From Oscillospiraceae bacterium (GTDB lineage Bacteria > Bacillota > Clostridia > UMGS1840), in assembly GCA_015068645.1 (NCBI GenBank), contig SVKD01000011.1:1-64000 (forward strand): 64,000 nt of DNA, given 5' to 3'. The notes beneath the pieces were generated by a model that worked only from the letters and a program-made list of their open reading frames with translations, was not told the DNA's origin and ran no database searches. Position numbers and translations under genes: made by a program. Below, piece by piece: positions 1-9,033 of this stretch (position 1 is its first letter; each line of letters begins with the position of its first letter).

Positions 1-10
1 GGACTTGACC
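1..10 (+). rRNA. 3' end of 23S rRNA (partial)
   Basis: The window opens with GGACTTGACC, the usual last bases of clostridial 23S rRNA, and a 5S gene follows about 108 bases later. The rest of the 23S gene lies outside the window. Bases 11-117 are the 23S-5S spacer, with no tRNA in it. Confidence 0.75.
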
Positions 11-117
11 AGAGCATAGAAGATATGCATAAGTGATACAAGGAAACAAAGTTACAGAATCTGTCATAAGCAAAGTTCGTATTATTCGGTTTTGAAGGTA
101 CAAGATACTTTCAACCA

Positions 118-233
<116 letters not shown>

Positions 234-241
234 TTAACAAG

Positions 242-267
242 AAAGCCACCCTAAAGGTGGCTTTTTT
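242..267 (+). terminator. rRNA operon terminator
   Basis: AAAGCCACC, a CTAA loop and GGTGGCTT followed by a T run form a rho-independent terminator just after the 5S gene. It closes the rRNA operon. Confidence 0.9.
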
Positions 268-560
268 GTTTTGCTTGAAAAATGAGTCAGAATCCGTGAA
301 TTTCACCCTCGGCGTACACTCGGTACAGCCGAGGGCTCCGTCAAGGCGTTGCCTTGATTCAATTTCCGAATTCTGTTCTCATTTTTCTTCGCAAATATTT
401 TCTAATGTAAAATACCTCAGAACCAAGATAAACAGCACCACTCGCCGTACCCAATGTACGGCTTCGGGAACTTCCCTGCGGGTGCCGTTTGCACATCTGA
501 CGACTTTTTTCCTGCGCAAATATTTTTTCTATCCGACTTTTTGAAAACTTTCTCCATTCT

Positions 561-587
561 GCATCCGTTTTTCTGCACAAGGAAACG
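561..587 (+). repeat. 27-base direct repeat, copy 1
   Basis: It shares 25 of 27 bases with 855-881; the core TTTTTCTGCACAAGGAA is identical. Both copies begin GCATCC, a tail also seen in the related module near 22290. Confidence 0.8.
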
Positions 588-854
588 ATATATTTGGCAA
601 AACGGATGGACTTCATCACTCGGCGTACCGTTATGCTGTACGTTGTAGGGGACGGTGCCCACACCGTCCCGCTGTATGATTTTGATGAACGCTTCGTTTT
701 GCCGTACCTAAAACGGGCAGAGATGCTCATCTGTCCCTACAATAAGGTAAAACGGCGTACAATGGGTTGTAGGGGAGGTGTTCCATCGCCTCCCGTTTTT
801 TCGTTTCATAACACGGGCGGGGACAAATCCACCGCCCCTACTAATCCCCATTGG

Positions 855-881
855 GCATCCATTTTTCTGCACAAGGAAGCG
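855..881 (+). repeat. 27-base direct repeat, copy 2
   Basis: It is the second copy of the 561-587 repeat, in the same orientation about 294 bases away. The two copies flank the block of TTGTAGGGG-type hairpins. Confidence 0.8.
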
Positions 882-922
882 TTATTTGCGTAACCTTTTT
901 TCTTCGTATAAGTTTGTGCTGC

Positions 923-951
923 TTGAAAAATGATTGAAAGTATGTTATAAT
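923..951 (+). promoter_or_regulatory. promoter, TTGAAA-N17-TATAAT
   Basis: TTGAAA at 923-928 and TATAAT at 946-951 are separated by 17 bases. It points toward the membrane-protein/TetR pair and would give a leader of about 190 bases. A weaker second promoter (TTCAAT-N17-TAAAAT, 1086-1114) lies closer to the gene. Confidence 0.7.
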
Positions 952-1072
952 ACAGTTAGAAATTGAAACTTTTAGCTGATTATGTTGTCTATACGTTAGA
1001 AGGAATTGCACAAATAAGACTTTGACCAATGGTTCGAAAAAATAGCATTTAATTTTTAAATCAACATATTTG

Positions 1073-1085
1073 CAACATCATGTTG
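1073..1085. promoter_or_regulatory. 13-base dyad, possible TetR operator
   Basis: CAACAT-C-ATGTTG is a perfect inverted repeat just upstream of the weak promoter at 1086-1114, and the downstream operon encodes a TetR-type regulator. An operator role is inferred from position and symmetry only. Confidence 0.35.
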
Positions 1086-1147
1086 TTCAATTCCTCCTGT
1101 TTTGGTGGTAAAATAGTACCGTAAAAACAAAAAAAGGAGGTTTTTAT

Positions 1148-1498
1148 ATGAACACAGATAAAATTATTGCTGAATCTATAGCAAAGGACTATGCACCAAA
1201 AGAAAGTTCCAAAATCGTTGCCCTTAAAAAGTTGGATAACAAAGCAAAACTTCCTGCTAATATTTTCACATACTCGTTTGGCATCGTTTCCTCACTTGTA
1301 TTTGGTACTGGTATGTGTTTGGCAATGCAGGTAATCGGCAGAGGTTGGGTTGGCATGGTTCTTGGTATTATAATTGGTATTATTGGTCTAATCGGTTGCA
1401 GCATCAATTATCCCATCTACAAGAAGATGCTTGAAAAGGACAAAGCCAAATATGCTTATGAAATTGTAGAACTTGCTCGCCAAATCAGTGAAGAGTAA
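1148..1498 (+). CDS. small two-helix membrane protein of unknown function
   Basis: This 116-residue protein starts at an ATG seven bases after a strong AAAAGGAGG site (to 1140). The first 35 residues are polar and lysine-rich. Two hydrophobic stretches follow at about residues 40-60 and 65-85, the second being glycine- and isoleucine-rich, and the C-terminal tail is charged. I recall similar small proteins beside TetR-type regulators in Clostridia, sometimes carrying a misleading enzyme name; no catalytic motif is visible here. The next gene starts two bases after its stop, so the two are almost certainly co-transcribed. A transport or stress role governed by the regulator is a guess. Confidence 0.75.
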   Translation: MNTDKIIAESIAKDYAPKESSKIVALKKLDNKAKLPANIFTYSFGIVSSLVFGTGMCLAMQVIGRGWVGMVLGIIIGIIGLIGCSINYPIYKKMLEKDKAKYAYEIVELARQISEE

Positions 1499-1500
1499 AT

Positions 1501-2136
1501 ATGAAAGAAGGTGCCTTTTTGAATAAATCAGAAAGCAAATACTTTAATACTGCGGTGAGATTTGATAAGGCACTCCTTTTCTTGCTCGAAAAGAAACCGT
1601 TTGAGTATATAACAATTCGTGAGATTTGTGAAAAGGCGGAGGTTAACCGTTCAACCTTTTATCTTCACTATGAAAACACAGTTGATTTATTGAAAGAAAC
1701 TATAAGATATGTGTTGGACAACTTTTGTTCCTATTTTTCTTCTGATGTAGTTTCAGATGACATAGAAAAAATAGCAACAAAATATGAGAACTGTGATTTG
1801 CAGGAACTAGATTTTATTAACGAGAAGTACCTGCATCCATACCTTTTATTTATCAAAGAGAATCAGCGGGTGTTTTCAGCAATGCTGTCACAACCAAAAA
1901 CATTTGATACAACAGAAATTTTTCATAGGTTGTTTGACAATGTATTTAAACCCATATTGGACAGATTTCACTACCCAAGAGATGAACAGAACTATGTTAT
2001 GATGTTCTATCTCAACGGCATTACCGCAATCATTGCGGAGTGGTTGAAGGATGATTGTCAAAAAAGTATTGAAGACATTTCTATGATCATTCAAGGTTGT
2101 ATTCACGGAAGGAAATGGCAAATCCCAATTTATTGA
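1501..2136 (+). CDS. TetR/AcrR-family transcriptional regulator
   Basis: The first 50 or so residues form a TetR-type DNA-binding domain: YITIREICEKAEVNRSTFYL matches the helix-turn-helix pattern, with the typical ST-FY-HY recognition helix. The remaining 140 residues are helical and resemble the C-terminal domain found in YsiA/DhaS-type clostridial regulators. The protein has 211 residues, normal for the family. An alternative TTG start at 1519 has a better-placed GAAGG site and would shorten it by six residues. It sits two bases after the membrane-protein gene and probably represses the pair by binding upstream (see the dyad at 1073). The ligand cannot be inferred. Confidence 0.85.
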   Translation: MKEGAFLNKSESKYFNTAVRFDKALLFLLEKKPFEYITIREICEKAEVNRSTFYLHYENTVDLLKETIRYVLDNFCSYFSSDVVSDDIEKIATKYENCDLQELDFINEKYLHPYLLFIKENQRVFSAMLSQPKTFDTTEIFHRLFDNVFKPILDRFHYPRDEQNYVMMFYLNGITAIIAEWLKDDCQKSIEDISMIIQGCIHGRKWQIPIY

Positions 2137-2154
2137 ACTACATATTGCCCTATA

Positions 2155-2187
2155 GGAGCAAGGTTGAAATATGCCTTGTTCCTTTTT
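2155..2187 (+). terminator. terminator after the TetR gene
   Basis: GGAGCAAGG and CCTTGTTCC form a nine-pair stem (one G-T pair) with a ten-base loop, followed by TTTTTG. Confidence 0.8.
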
Positions 2188-2342
2188 GTTCATCTGTAGT
2201 TATTCATAGAAAATGAAGAAAATGTCAATTCTGTATCTCTATACTTATCTCGTATAAAGACTCATTCTATTATATAGGCATAAATATCCAAAGAATTGTC
2301 TTGATTTGATAGTATAAAAACAGTTTTTTTTTCTAAAAAAAC

Positions 2343-2371
2343 TTGAAATCTATGTCAAAATGTTATACAAT
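2343..2371 (+). promoter_or_regulatory. promoter for thrC, TTGAAA-N17-TACAAT
   Basis: TTGAAA at 2343-2348 and TACAAT at 2366-2371 with a 17-base spacer. The thrC start codon lies 57 bases downstream. Confidence 0.65.
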
Positions 2372-2427
2372 AAAAATGACGGCGTGTGTCATTTCCCCCG
2401 AATTTTATTTGTACGATGGAGGACAGT

Positions 2428-3918
2428 ATGCAATACAACAGTACAAGAAATAAGGAATATAAAGTAGCATCGGCGATGGCGATGAAGCAAGGTTTATCTG
2501 CCGATGGCGGCTTATTTGTGCCGGAAGTGTTTCCAGCACTGACTAAAGAAATTTATGAGAAATTGATGAATCAGAGCTACATTCAGCGTGCAGCAACCGT
2601 TTTAGGTTTGTTTTTAGAAGATTTTACCGTGGAAGAGCTGGAAGTTTATTGCGAAAAAGCATACGGAAACGGTAAATTTGGAGCAGGAGAACCCACTACG
2701 ATTCATTATACAGACGATAAGACTGCTTACTTAGAATTATGGCACGGGCCCACCTGTGCATTTAAGGATATGGCATTACAGATGTTGCCTCATCTGTTAA
2801 CCGCATCTGTGAAAAAGACAGGAGATGACCGTACCGTTTGTATTTTAGTTGCAACCAGTGGTGATACCGGGAAAGCTGCATTAGACGGCTTTGCCGATGT
2901 GGATGGCACCAAAGTGGTGGTGTTCTATCCTAAGGATGGTGTTTCTGAGATTCAGAAACTGCAGATGGTAACCCAAAAAGGGAACAACGTGTTTGTTTCC
3001 GGCGTAGTGGGCAACTTTGACGATGCGCAGACCGGCGTAAAAACCATTTTTACCGATGAATCATATCGGGAAGAATTAAATGAAAAAGGGATTATTTTAT
3101 CCTCTGCAAACTCTATGAACTGGGGCAGACTGGTGCCTCAGGTGGTATATTACATTTCTGCTTACTGTGATTTGGTGAAAGCAGGTAAAATTACTTTGGG
3201 AGATACCTTTAACGTATGCGTGCCCACAGGAAACTTTGGTAACATTTTAGCAGCATATTATGCGAAAAAGATGGGACTTCCCGTTGGAAAACTGATTTGT
3301 GCATCCAACTGCAATAACGTGTTGACCGATTTTATCAATACCGGTGTTTATAACCGTAACAGAGAATTTCATCTGACCATGTCTCCTTCTATGGATATTC
3401 TAATTTCTTCCAATTTAGAGCGATATTTATATGATATCAGCGGAAAAGATGATGCATATATCAGCACCATTATGAAACAACTTTCCGAAAAAGGAAGCTA
3501 TGAAGTAACCGATCGTATGAAAGAAACTATCAAAAACGATTTCTTTGCAGGATATGCTTCCGAAGAAGACACTTTAGCAGAAATCAAGAAAACATTCCAA
3601 GAAGAAGACTATTTGATGGATACCCATACTGCGGTGGCATCCTACGTGTTAAAGAAATACCGTGAAGAAACTGAAGACCAAAAAATTTGTGTGATTGCAT
3701 CCACTGCAAGTCCCTATAAATTCAATGAAAACGTGCTGAATGCATTAGAGCAGAATAAACCCTGCGAAGATGAATTTGAGCGTTTGGCATTATTAAAAGA
3801 AATTTCGGGCTTAGAAATTCCCAAACAGCTTTGGGAACTTAAGACCGAAGAGCAACGGTTCCTATCTGCTTGTGAAAAAACATCTATGAAGGAAACTGTT
3901 ACCAAGTTTTTATCATAA
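2428..3918 (+). CDS. thrC: threonine synthase
   Basis: Threonine synthase converts O-phosphohomoserine to threonine with pyridoxal phosphate. The protein has 496 residues, as expected for the long fold-type II form found in enteric bacteria and many Clostridia. It opens with the family pattern MQYNSTRN and SADGGLFVPE, and the cofactor lysine sits in HGPTCAFKDMALQML (Lys113). SSANSMNWGRLVPQ and CVPTGNFGN are further family signatures. The ATG at 2428 was chosen because GGAGGA lies five bases before it; an upstream in-frame ATG at 2386 lacks a site. No other threonine gene is nearby. A phosphoesterase follows after 15 bases. Confidence 0.95.
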   Translation: MQYNSTRNKEYKVASAMAMKQGLSADGGLFVPEVFPALTKEIYEKLMNQSYIQRAATVLGLFLEDFTVEELEVYCEKAYGNGKFGAGEPTTIHYTDDKTAYLELWHGPTCAFKDMALQMLPHLLTASVKKTGDDRTVCILVATSGDTGKAALDGFADVDGTKVVVFYPKDGVSEIQKLQMVTQKGNNVFVSGVVGNFDDAQTGVKTIFTDESYREELNEKGIILSSANSMNWGRLVPQVVYYISAYCDLVKAGKITLGDTFNVCVPTGNFGNILAAYYAKKMGLPVGKLICASNCNNVLTDFINTGVYNRNREFHLTMSPSMDILISSNLERYLYDISGKDDAYISTIMKQLSEKGSYEVTDRMKETIKNDFFAGYASEEDTLAEIKKTFQEEDYLMDTHTAVASYVLKKYREETEDQKICVIASTASPYKFNENVLNALEQNKPCEDEFERLALLKEISGLEIPKQLWELKTEEQRFLSACEKTSMKETVTKFLS

Positions 3919-3933
3919 AAATGGAGTGAATCT

Positions 3934-4638
3934 ATGGCAATTTTTGCAATTTCGGATTTGCATCTTCCCTTTGGTATCAACAAACCGATGAACGTGTTTG
4001 GAAAAGCCTGGGAAGACTACACCGATAAGTTATATGAAAATTGGAATAATTATGTTACCGATGAGGATACGGTGATTTTACCCGGTGATTTTTCCTGGGC
4101 AACTTATCTGGAGCAATCGGTGGCAGATTTTCAGTTTTTAGAATCACTTCCGGGCAAAAAAATTATTGCCAAAGGGAATCACGATTACTTTTTTACCACC
4201 ATGTCTAAAATGGAAAAATTTTTGTTTGAGCAAGGATTTTCTTCTGTGCAAATTCTTCATAACAATTTCTTTTTGGTGGAAAATACCTTGATATGCGGAA
4301 GCCGTGGCTGGGATATTACTGCCCACGGGGAAGAAGATGAAAAATTGACCCATCGGGAAGCAATCCGCTTAGCGTTGTCCATTGAGGCAGCAAAAAAGGA
4401 GCATCCCGAGCTTCCTGTTGTGGCATTTTTACATTATCCGCCGATTTATAAACAGAATCCCGAAACGAACAATCCTATTCGGGAAATTTTGGAAAAGTAT
4501 GAAATTAAACACTGTTACTACGGTCATCTTCATGCAAAGGGCATTGAAAATGCTTTTGTAGGTGAATATAACGGAGTGAACTATCAACTGATTTCAGCAG
4601 ATTTTTTAGAATTTATGCCCTTAAAAATTAAAGAATAA
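3934..4638 (+). CDS. calcineurin-type metallophosphoesterase
   Basis: The 234-residue protein has the full metallophosphoesterase signature: DLHLPF near the N terminus (metal-binding Asp and His), GDFSWA, KGNHDYF, FLHYPP and YGHLHAKG near the C terminus. These residues bind a two-metal centre that hydrolyses phosphate esters. The substrate cannot be told from the sequence. It follows thrC by 15 bases and precedes a nucleotidyltransferase, so it probably shares the thrC promoter. Confidence 0.9.
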   Translation: MAIFAISDLHLPFGINKPMNVFGKAWEDYTDKLYENWNNYVTDEDTVILPGDFSWATYLEQSVADFQFLESLPGKKIIAKGNHDYFFTTMSKMEKFLFEQGFSSVQILHNNFFLVENTLICGSRGWDITAHGEEDEKLTHREAIRLALSIEAAKKEHPELPVVAFLHYPPIYKQNPETNNPIREILEKYEIKHCYYGHLHAKGIENAFVGEYNGVNYQLISADFLEFMPLKIKE

Positions 4639-4677
4639 ATGCGAAAAGGACTTTAAAAATTGTTAGGAGGACAAAAC

Positions 4678-5415
4678 ATGAAAGCAATTGTGTTATCAGC
4701 AGGTTACGCGACCAGACTTTATCCTTTAACCAAGGATACCCCAAAAGGATTGTTACCCATCGGGAAAAAATCTATTTTGGATTTTATTACCGATGAAATT
4801 GAAACCATCCCCGAAATTGATGAAATGTTTATCATTTCTAATCACAAATTTTTTACGAATTTTTCCGATTGGGCAAAAACTCGCAAAACTCGTTTGAAAG
4901 TGACTGTTTTAGACGATAACACCACCGATGATTCCAACAAATTGGGAGCAATCGGCGATATCTGGTTTACCATTGAAAACGGTAAAATTGATGAAGATGT
5001 TTTGATTATGGCAGGGGACAACTTCTTTACTTTTCCCTTAAATGACTATCTGGATTTTTACCGTCAGAATGGTTTTGACAGTATTTTGGTGAAAGAAATC
5101 AATGAAATTAAAGAACTGCAGCGAATGGCAAATGTAATTATGGATGAAAAAGGACAGGTTCTGGCACTGGAAGAAAAACCCGAAAATCCCAAATCCAATT
5201 GTGCGGCATTTGCCTCCTATATTTACAGAAAAGATACCCTCCCGATGATTAAGCAGTACTTAGAGGAAGGAAACAATCCGGATGCGCCCGGTTTCTTCCC
5301 TTCCTGGTTGCACGATAAAAAACCGGTATATGCTTACAAATTCCAGGGAGAATGCTATGATATCGGAACTCATGATTCTTATCGTGAAGTATGCGAAAAG
5401 TTTGGAGATCAGTAA
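4678..5415 (+). CDS. sugar-1-phosphate or phosphocholine nucleotidyltransferase
   Basis: The N terminus AIVLSAGYATRLYPLTKDTP followed by KGLLPIG is the nucleotide-binding signature of the NTP-transferase family (RfbA, LicC, GlmU-like). MAGDNFF supplies the metal-binding aspartate. At 245 residues it has only the catalytic domain, with no left-handed beta-helix, so it resembles glucose-1-phosphate thymidylyl- or choline-phosphate cytidylyltransferases. The start at 4678 follows AGGAGG by six bases. The likely role is activation of a sugar or alcohol phosphate for envelope polymers, but no glycosyltransferase is nearby to suggest which. Confidence 0.85.
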   Translation: MKAIVLSAGYATRLYPLTKDTPKGLLPIGKKSILDFITDEIETIPEIDEMFIISNHKFFTNFSDWAKTRKTRLKVTVLDDNTTDDSNKLGAIGDIWFTIENGKIDEDVLIMAGDNFFTFPLNDYLDFYRQNGFDSILVKEINEIKELQRMANVIMDEKGQVLALEEKPENPKSNCAAFASYIYRKDTLPMIKQYLEEGNNPDAPGFFPSWLHDKKPVYAYKFQGECYDIGTHDSYREVCEKFGDQ

Positions 5416-5424
5416 GATAATGAT

Positions 5425-5468
5425 GAGGGTGTTTGAAAGGAATTTTTCCTTTCAAACAGCCTCTTTTT
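5425..5468 (+). terminator. terminator before the ABC exporter genes
   Basis: A long stem, GAGG-TGTTTGAAAGGAA pairing with TTCCTTTCAAACA-CCTC, is followed by TTTTT. It separates the thrC group from the ABC exporter, whose ribosome site follows at once, so some read-through is likely. Confidence 0.85.
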
Positions 5469-5490
5469 CAGGAAAAGCGAGGTGGGTTTT

Positions 5491-7218
5491 GTGAAAAAGA
5501 ATATGTTAGGACTTTTAAAAGGGCATTACGGCACTTATTTTTGTATGCTCTTTTTGATCATTATTGCGGCGATTTTAGGACTCTTAAATCCGTTTTTCAC
5601 AAAAACCATCGTGGACGATGTGCTTTTGGGCGGAAACACAAATTTGATTATTCCTGTAGTATTGGGTATTGCGGGGGTTGCGGCAGGGCGATTATTCCTG
5701 CGATACTTTGCTCAGATGAAAATAGAAAGCATTACTCAAAAAATGGTATTGGGACTTCGACGTCGCGGATTTCGGAAACTGATGGAGCTGGATTTTGAAT
5801 ATTTTGACAGACATTCCACAGGCGAAACTATGACACAGATGACATCGGATATTGATACTGTCCGACAGTTCTTTGCTCATACGGTATTTACCGCTTTGGA
5901 AAATATTGCAATTTTTCTGGGCGCAATTTTGATATTAGTCTTTTATATCAATTTAAGATTGTCAGCCATCTTGTTATTTGTGATTCCGGTGGTCAGTATT
6001 CTGACGACACAGATGGCAAAACAACAGAAAAAACGGTATCGACATTTGAGAACGGTGCAGGCTGATTTGAATACCGTAGTCAGCGAGAATATTTGGGCAC
6101 AAAGAGCTGTGAAAGCATTTGTGAGAGAAGATTACGAAAACAAGCGAATGGATGGGGTTAACAAAGAATTTCGAGAGGCTCAGATGGATATTGCTATGAC
6201 TTCCCGAAAATATTTGCCTTTTTTACAGAATATTTACGGTATTGTGCAGCTCTATATGGTATTTATAGGCGGAGTTTTGGTTATTCAGGATGTGATTACC
6301 TTAGGTGATCTTATTATGTTTAACAGTATGATCTGGATGGTAACGGGACCATTGACTATGGTTGGTGCTTTGACCAATGCCACGATCAATAGTTTTGCAT
6401 CTTATGAAAAAATGATGGCACTTTTAGAAGAGGAACCTAAAATTTCCAATGAGAAAGAAGTGCAAAATACATCTGTTTTGGGAAAAGTGGAATTTGACAA
6501 TGTCAGCCTGTCATATGAAGGAACATCTGCACTAAAGAATATCAGTTTTATGGCAGAGCCGGGAATGAGAATTGGTATTATGGGGCAGACGGGTTCCGGA
6601 AAGACTTCTCTCATTCAACTCATTTCCCGTTTTTATGATCCGGATGAGGGCGTGATTCTCATTGATGATATTCCTTTGCAGGAGTTAGATTTAGAAACTG
6701 TGAGAAATTCAGTTTCTGCCTCCCAACAGGAAGTGTTCCTTTTTTCTGATACCGTTGGTGCCAACATTTCTTATGGTAACCCCAAAGCATCTATGGAAGA
6801 AATTAAGCGTGCGGCACAGATTGCTATGGCAGATGAATTTATCGAAAAATTGCCCGAAGGATATGAAACTGTAATCGGAGAACGTGGGGTCACCTTGTCG
6901 GGCGGCCAAAAGCAACGTCTTTCGTTAGCCCGTGCGATTTTAAAAAATCCTGCTATTTTGGTATTGGATGATACTACCTCAGCTTTGGATTCCGAAACGG
7001 AAGAAAAAATTCGGGAAGCACTTTCTAAAAACTGTACCGATAAAACGGTGTTTATTATTTCCCAAAAAATTTCCTCCGTGAAAGATTGTGACATGATTTT
7101 AGTGTTAAAAGAGGGGGAACTGATTCAAAAAGGTACCCACTTTGAACTTCTTTCCCAACAGGAAGGATACTACTATGGGGTGTATGTACACCAGTACGGA
7201 GGTGGTATCCATGGCTAA
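5491..7218 (+). CDS. ABC exporter half-transporter with degenerate catalytic site
   Basis: The protein has 575 residues: a six-helix membrane domain (about 1-310), then an ATPase domain. The ATPase has a normal Walker A (GQTGSGKTS) and signature (LSGGQKQ), but Walker B reads LVLDDTTSAL, with Asp in place of the catalytic Glu, and the switch His is Gln (IISQKIS). This is the pattern of the degenerate-site subunit in heterodimeric exporters such as TM287/288, so it should pair with the next gene, which overlaps it by eight bases. The GTG start at 5491 was chosen for the GAGGTGG before it; 5482 is an alternative. The substrate is unknown; multidrug or lipid export is typical of the family. Confidence 0.9.
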   Translation: MKKNMLGLLKGHYGTYFCMLFLIIIAAILGLLNPFFTKTIVDDVLLGGNTNLIIPVVLGIAGVAAGRLFLRYFAQMKIESITQKMVLGLRRRGFRKLMELDFEYFDRHSTGETMTQMTSDIDTVRQFFAHTVFTALENIAIFLGAILILVFYINLRLSAILLFVIPVVSILTTQMAKQQKKRYRHLRTVQADLNTVVSENIWAQRAVKAFVREDYENKRMDGVNKEFREAQMDIAMTSRKYLPFLQNIYGIVQLYMVFIGGVLVIQDVITLGDLIMFNSMIWMVTGPLTMVGALTNATINSFASYEKMMALLEEEPKISNEKEVQNTSVLGKVEFDNVSLSYEGTSALKNISFMAEPGMRIGIMGQTGSGKTSLIQLISRFYDPDEGVILIDDIPLQELDLETVRNSVSASQQEVFLFSDTVGANISYGNPKASMEEIKRAAQIAMADEFIEKLPEGYETVIGERGVTLSGGQKQRLSLARAILKNPAILVLDDTTSALDSETEEKIREALSKNCTDKTVFIISQKISSVKDCDMILVLKEGELIQKGTHFELLSQQEGYYYGVYVHQYGGGIHG

Positions 7219-8989
7219 AATCAATCGATTTCATCAAGACGAAGAATTAAAAATCAAATTCGGCAAAAAAGAGTGGGGCATTGTTTTCAAATATGTGAAA
7301 AAGTATTGGTGGGAACTGCTCTTAACCATTTTTGTCATTGCCATTGGGGTGCTTTCTTCCACGATTGTGCCCTATATTATGAAAATTGTGTTTGATGATG
7401 CTATCGTTAACGAAAACTATCAGTTGCTATATACCTGTGGCGGTTTTCTTGCTACGATGGTTCTTGTGAATATTTTGGTATCAAGATTCAGAATGAAGCA
7501 TTTAATCAAAGTAGGGCAGTCTATTATCTTTGATATCCGAACAGACTTGTTTGCACATATTCAAAAATTGCCTTTCGTCTTTTTTGATACCAGACCACAC
7601 GGCAAAATTTTAATCCGTGTGACCAACTACATAAACTCGTTGGCAGAACTATTTTCCAACATTATTGCCAATGCAGTGCTGGATGTGTTCTCACTGGTGG
7701 CGGTAGTAAGTTTTATGTTTGCTATCAATGTGAAACTGACGTTGGTTGCCCTTTGCGGGATACCGGTGCTTCTAATTGTAATGCATCTGATTAAAAAGGT
7801 GCAACGAAAAATCCGCAGAACCTTTAACGATAAAAACAGTAACTTAACTGCTTACTTAATGGAAAGTATCAATGGAGTCCGTGTGACTCAGGCCTTTGGC
7901 AGACGGCGAAAAAACGAGCGTATTTTTACAGACTTATCTGTTCAGGTGTACCGTCATTGGATGAAGACGGTGGGGATTGAGTTTATGATTCCCTTGAGTA
8001 CATCTTTATTGTCGGAATTGACGGCTTGTGTAACTTATTTTGCTGCAGTGATGGTCATTTCCGGCGAAGCAATTACTGTTGGGGTGACTATTTCCATTAT
8101 CAACTATTTGCGTCGGTTATGGAATCCCATCAACAACTTATCCAATCTGTATAATCAGCTGATTACCAATATGAGTTATCTGGAGAGAATTTTAGAAACG
8201 CTGGAGGAACCGGAGGAAATTAAAGACTCTCCCGATGCATACGAGTTACCCGATATCAAGGGAGAAATTGAATATTCCGATGTGGACTTTTTGTATGATG
8301 AAGATAAAGGATATGTTTTGAAGGATTTGAATTTTCATATCAATCCCGGAGAGCGAATTGCCTTTGTGGGGCAGACCGGAGCAGGGAAGACTACCATAGT
8401 AAATCTTTTATCCCGTTATTACGAGATTCAGTCTGGAAATATCAGGATTGACGGGCATGATATTCGTGATATTACAATGCATTCGCTAAGAAGACAGGTT
8501 GGTTATATGTTGCAGGAAAGCTATATCTTCTCCGGCACCATTATGGAGAATATTCGTTACGGACGACTGGATGCCACCGATGAAGAAGTGATTGCAGCAG
8601 CCAAAGCGGTTTGTGCTCACGATTTTATCATTCGGATGAAGGACGGTTATCATACCCAAGTTTCCGAAAAGGGGAGCAGCTTGTCTATCGGACAGCGTCA
8701 GCTCATCTCTTTGGCAAGAACAATGCTTTTAAATCCGAAAATTTTAGTGTTGGACGAAGCAACTGCCAATATTGATACCGAAACAGAACAGCTAATCATT
8801 GAAGGAATAAAACACCTGATGGAAGGTAGAACGACCTTGATGATTGCACACCGCTTATCTACCATTGTGGGCTCTGACAGAATTTTAGTTATCGGAGATA
8901 CCAATGTGGTGGAAGAAGGAACCCATGAGGAACTGCTGGCAAAACAAGGTGCATACTATAACTATTATACCAAACAAACAGAACAATAA
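7211..8989 (+). CDS. ABC exporter half-transporter, canonical ATPase partner
   Basis: This 592-residue partner of the preceding gene has a membrane domain (about 25-330) and an ATPase domain with GQTGAGKTT, Walker B LVLDEATANID with the catalytic Glu, and switch His in MIAHRLST. Its signature motif is altered to LSIGQRQ. A signature change here together with a Walker B change in the partner is what a heterodimeric exporter with one working ATP site would show. The ATG at 7211 overlaps the upstream stop and has GGAGGTGG six bases before it. Confidence 0.92.
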   Translation: MAKINRFHQDEELKIKFGKKEWGIVFKYVKKYWWELLLTIFVIAIGVLSSTIVPYIMKIVFDDAIVNENYQLLYTCGGFLATMVLVNILVSRFRMKHLIKVGQSIIFDIRTDLFAHIQKLPFVFFDTRPHGKILIRVTNYINSLAELFSNIIANAVLDVFSLVAVVSFMFAINVKLTLVALCGIPVLLIVMHLIKKVQRKIRRTFNDKNSNLTAYLMESINGVRVTQAFGRRRKNERIFTDLSVQVYRHWMKTVGIEFMIPLSTSLLSELTACVTYFAAVMVISGEAITVGVTISIINYLRRLWNPINNLSNLYNQLITNMSYLERILETLEEPEEIKDSPDAYELPDIKGEIEYSDVDFLYDEDKGYVLKDLNFHINPGERIAFVGQTGAGKTTIVNLLSRYYEIQSGNIRIDGHDIRDITMHSLRRQVGYMLQESYIFSGTIMENIRYGRLDATDEEVIAAAKAVCAHDFIIRMKDGYHTQVSEKGSSLSIGQRQLISLARTMLLNPKILVLDEATANIDTETEQLIIEGIKHLMEGRTTLMIAHRLSTIVGSDRILVIGDTNVVEEGTHEELLAKQGAYYNYYTKQTEQ

Positions 8990-8990
8990 A

Positions 8991-9021
8991 AAAGAGGTTA
9001 CCGATTCGGTAACCTCTTTTT
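8991..9021. terminator. bidirectional terminator between the exporter and ptsH
   Basis: A 14-base perfect inverted repeat (AAAGAGGTTACCGA) has A and T runs on both sides. It can end transcription from the ABC genes on + and from ptsH on -. Confidence 0.9.
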
Positions 9022-9033
9022 ATGTTGATTGGA

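Larger units (their letters stand above)
268..922. repeat. gene-free block of short interspersed repeats
   Basis: No convincing gene is present: open frames here have no ribosome binding site and recall no family. The block is made of repeat modules. Type 1 is a GTAC hairpin (GCCGTAC-CCAAT-GTACGGC at 444-462, a looser form at 310-337). Type 2 is a TTGTAGGGG...CCCC hairpin, seen at 643-672 and 767-795 and in reverse orientation at 714-742 and 814-842. Type 3 is a 27-base direct repeat at 561-587 and 855-881, with 25 of 27 bases identical. The first module (291-380) is related to the sequence at 22231-22308. The array looks like degenerate, non-coding repeat DNA placed after an rRNA operon. Confidence 0.7.

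Noticed and set aside
257-893. Several reading frames of 60-120 codons on both strands after the rRNA operon
   Set aside because: They overlap repeat modules, have no ribosome binding sites and recall no protein family.
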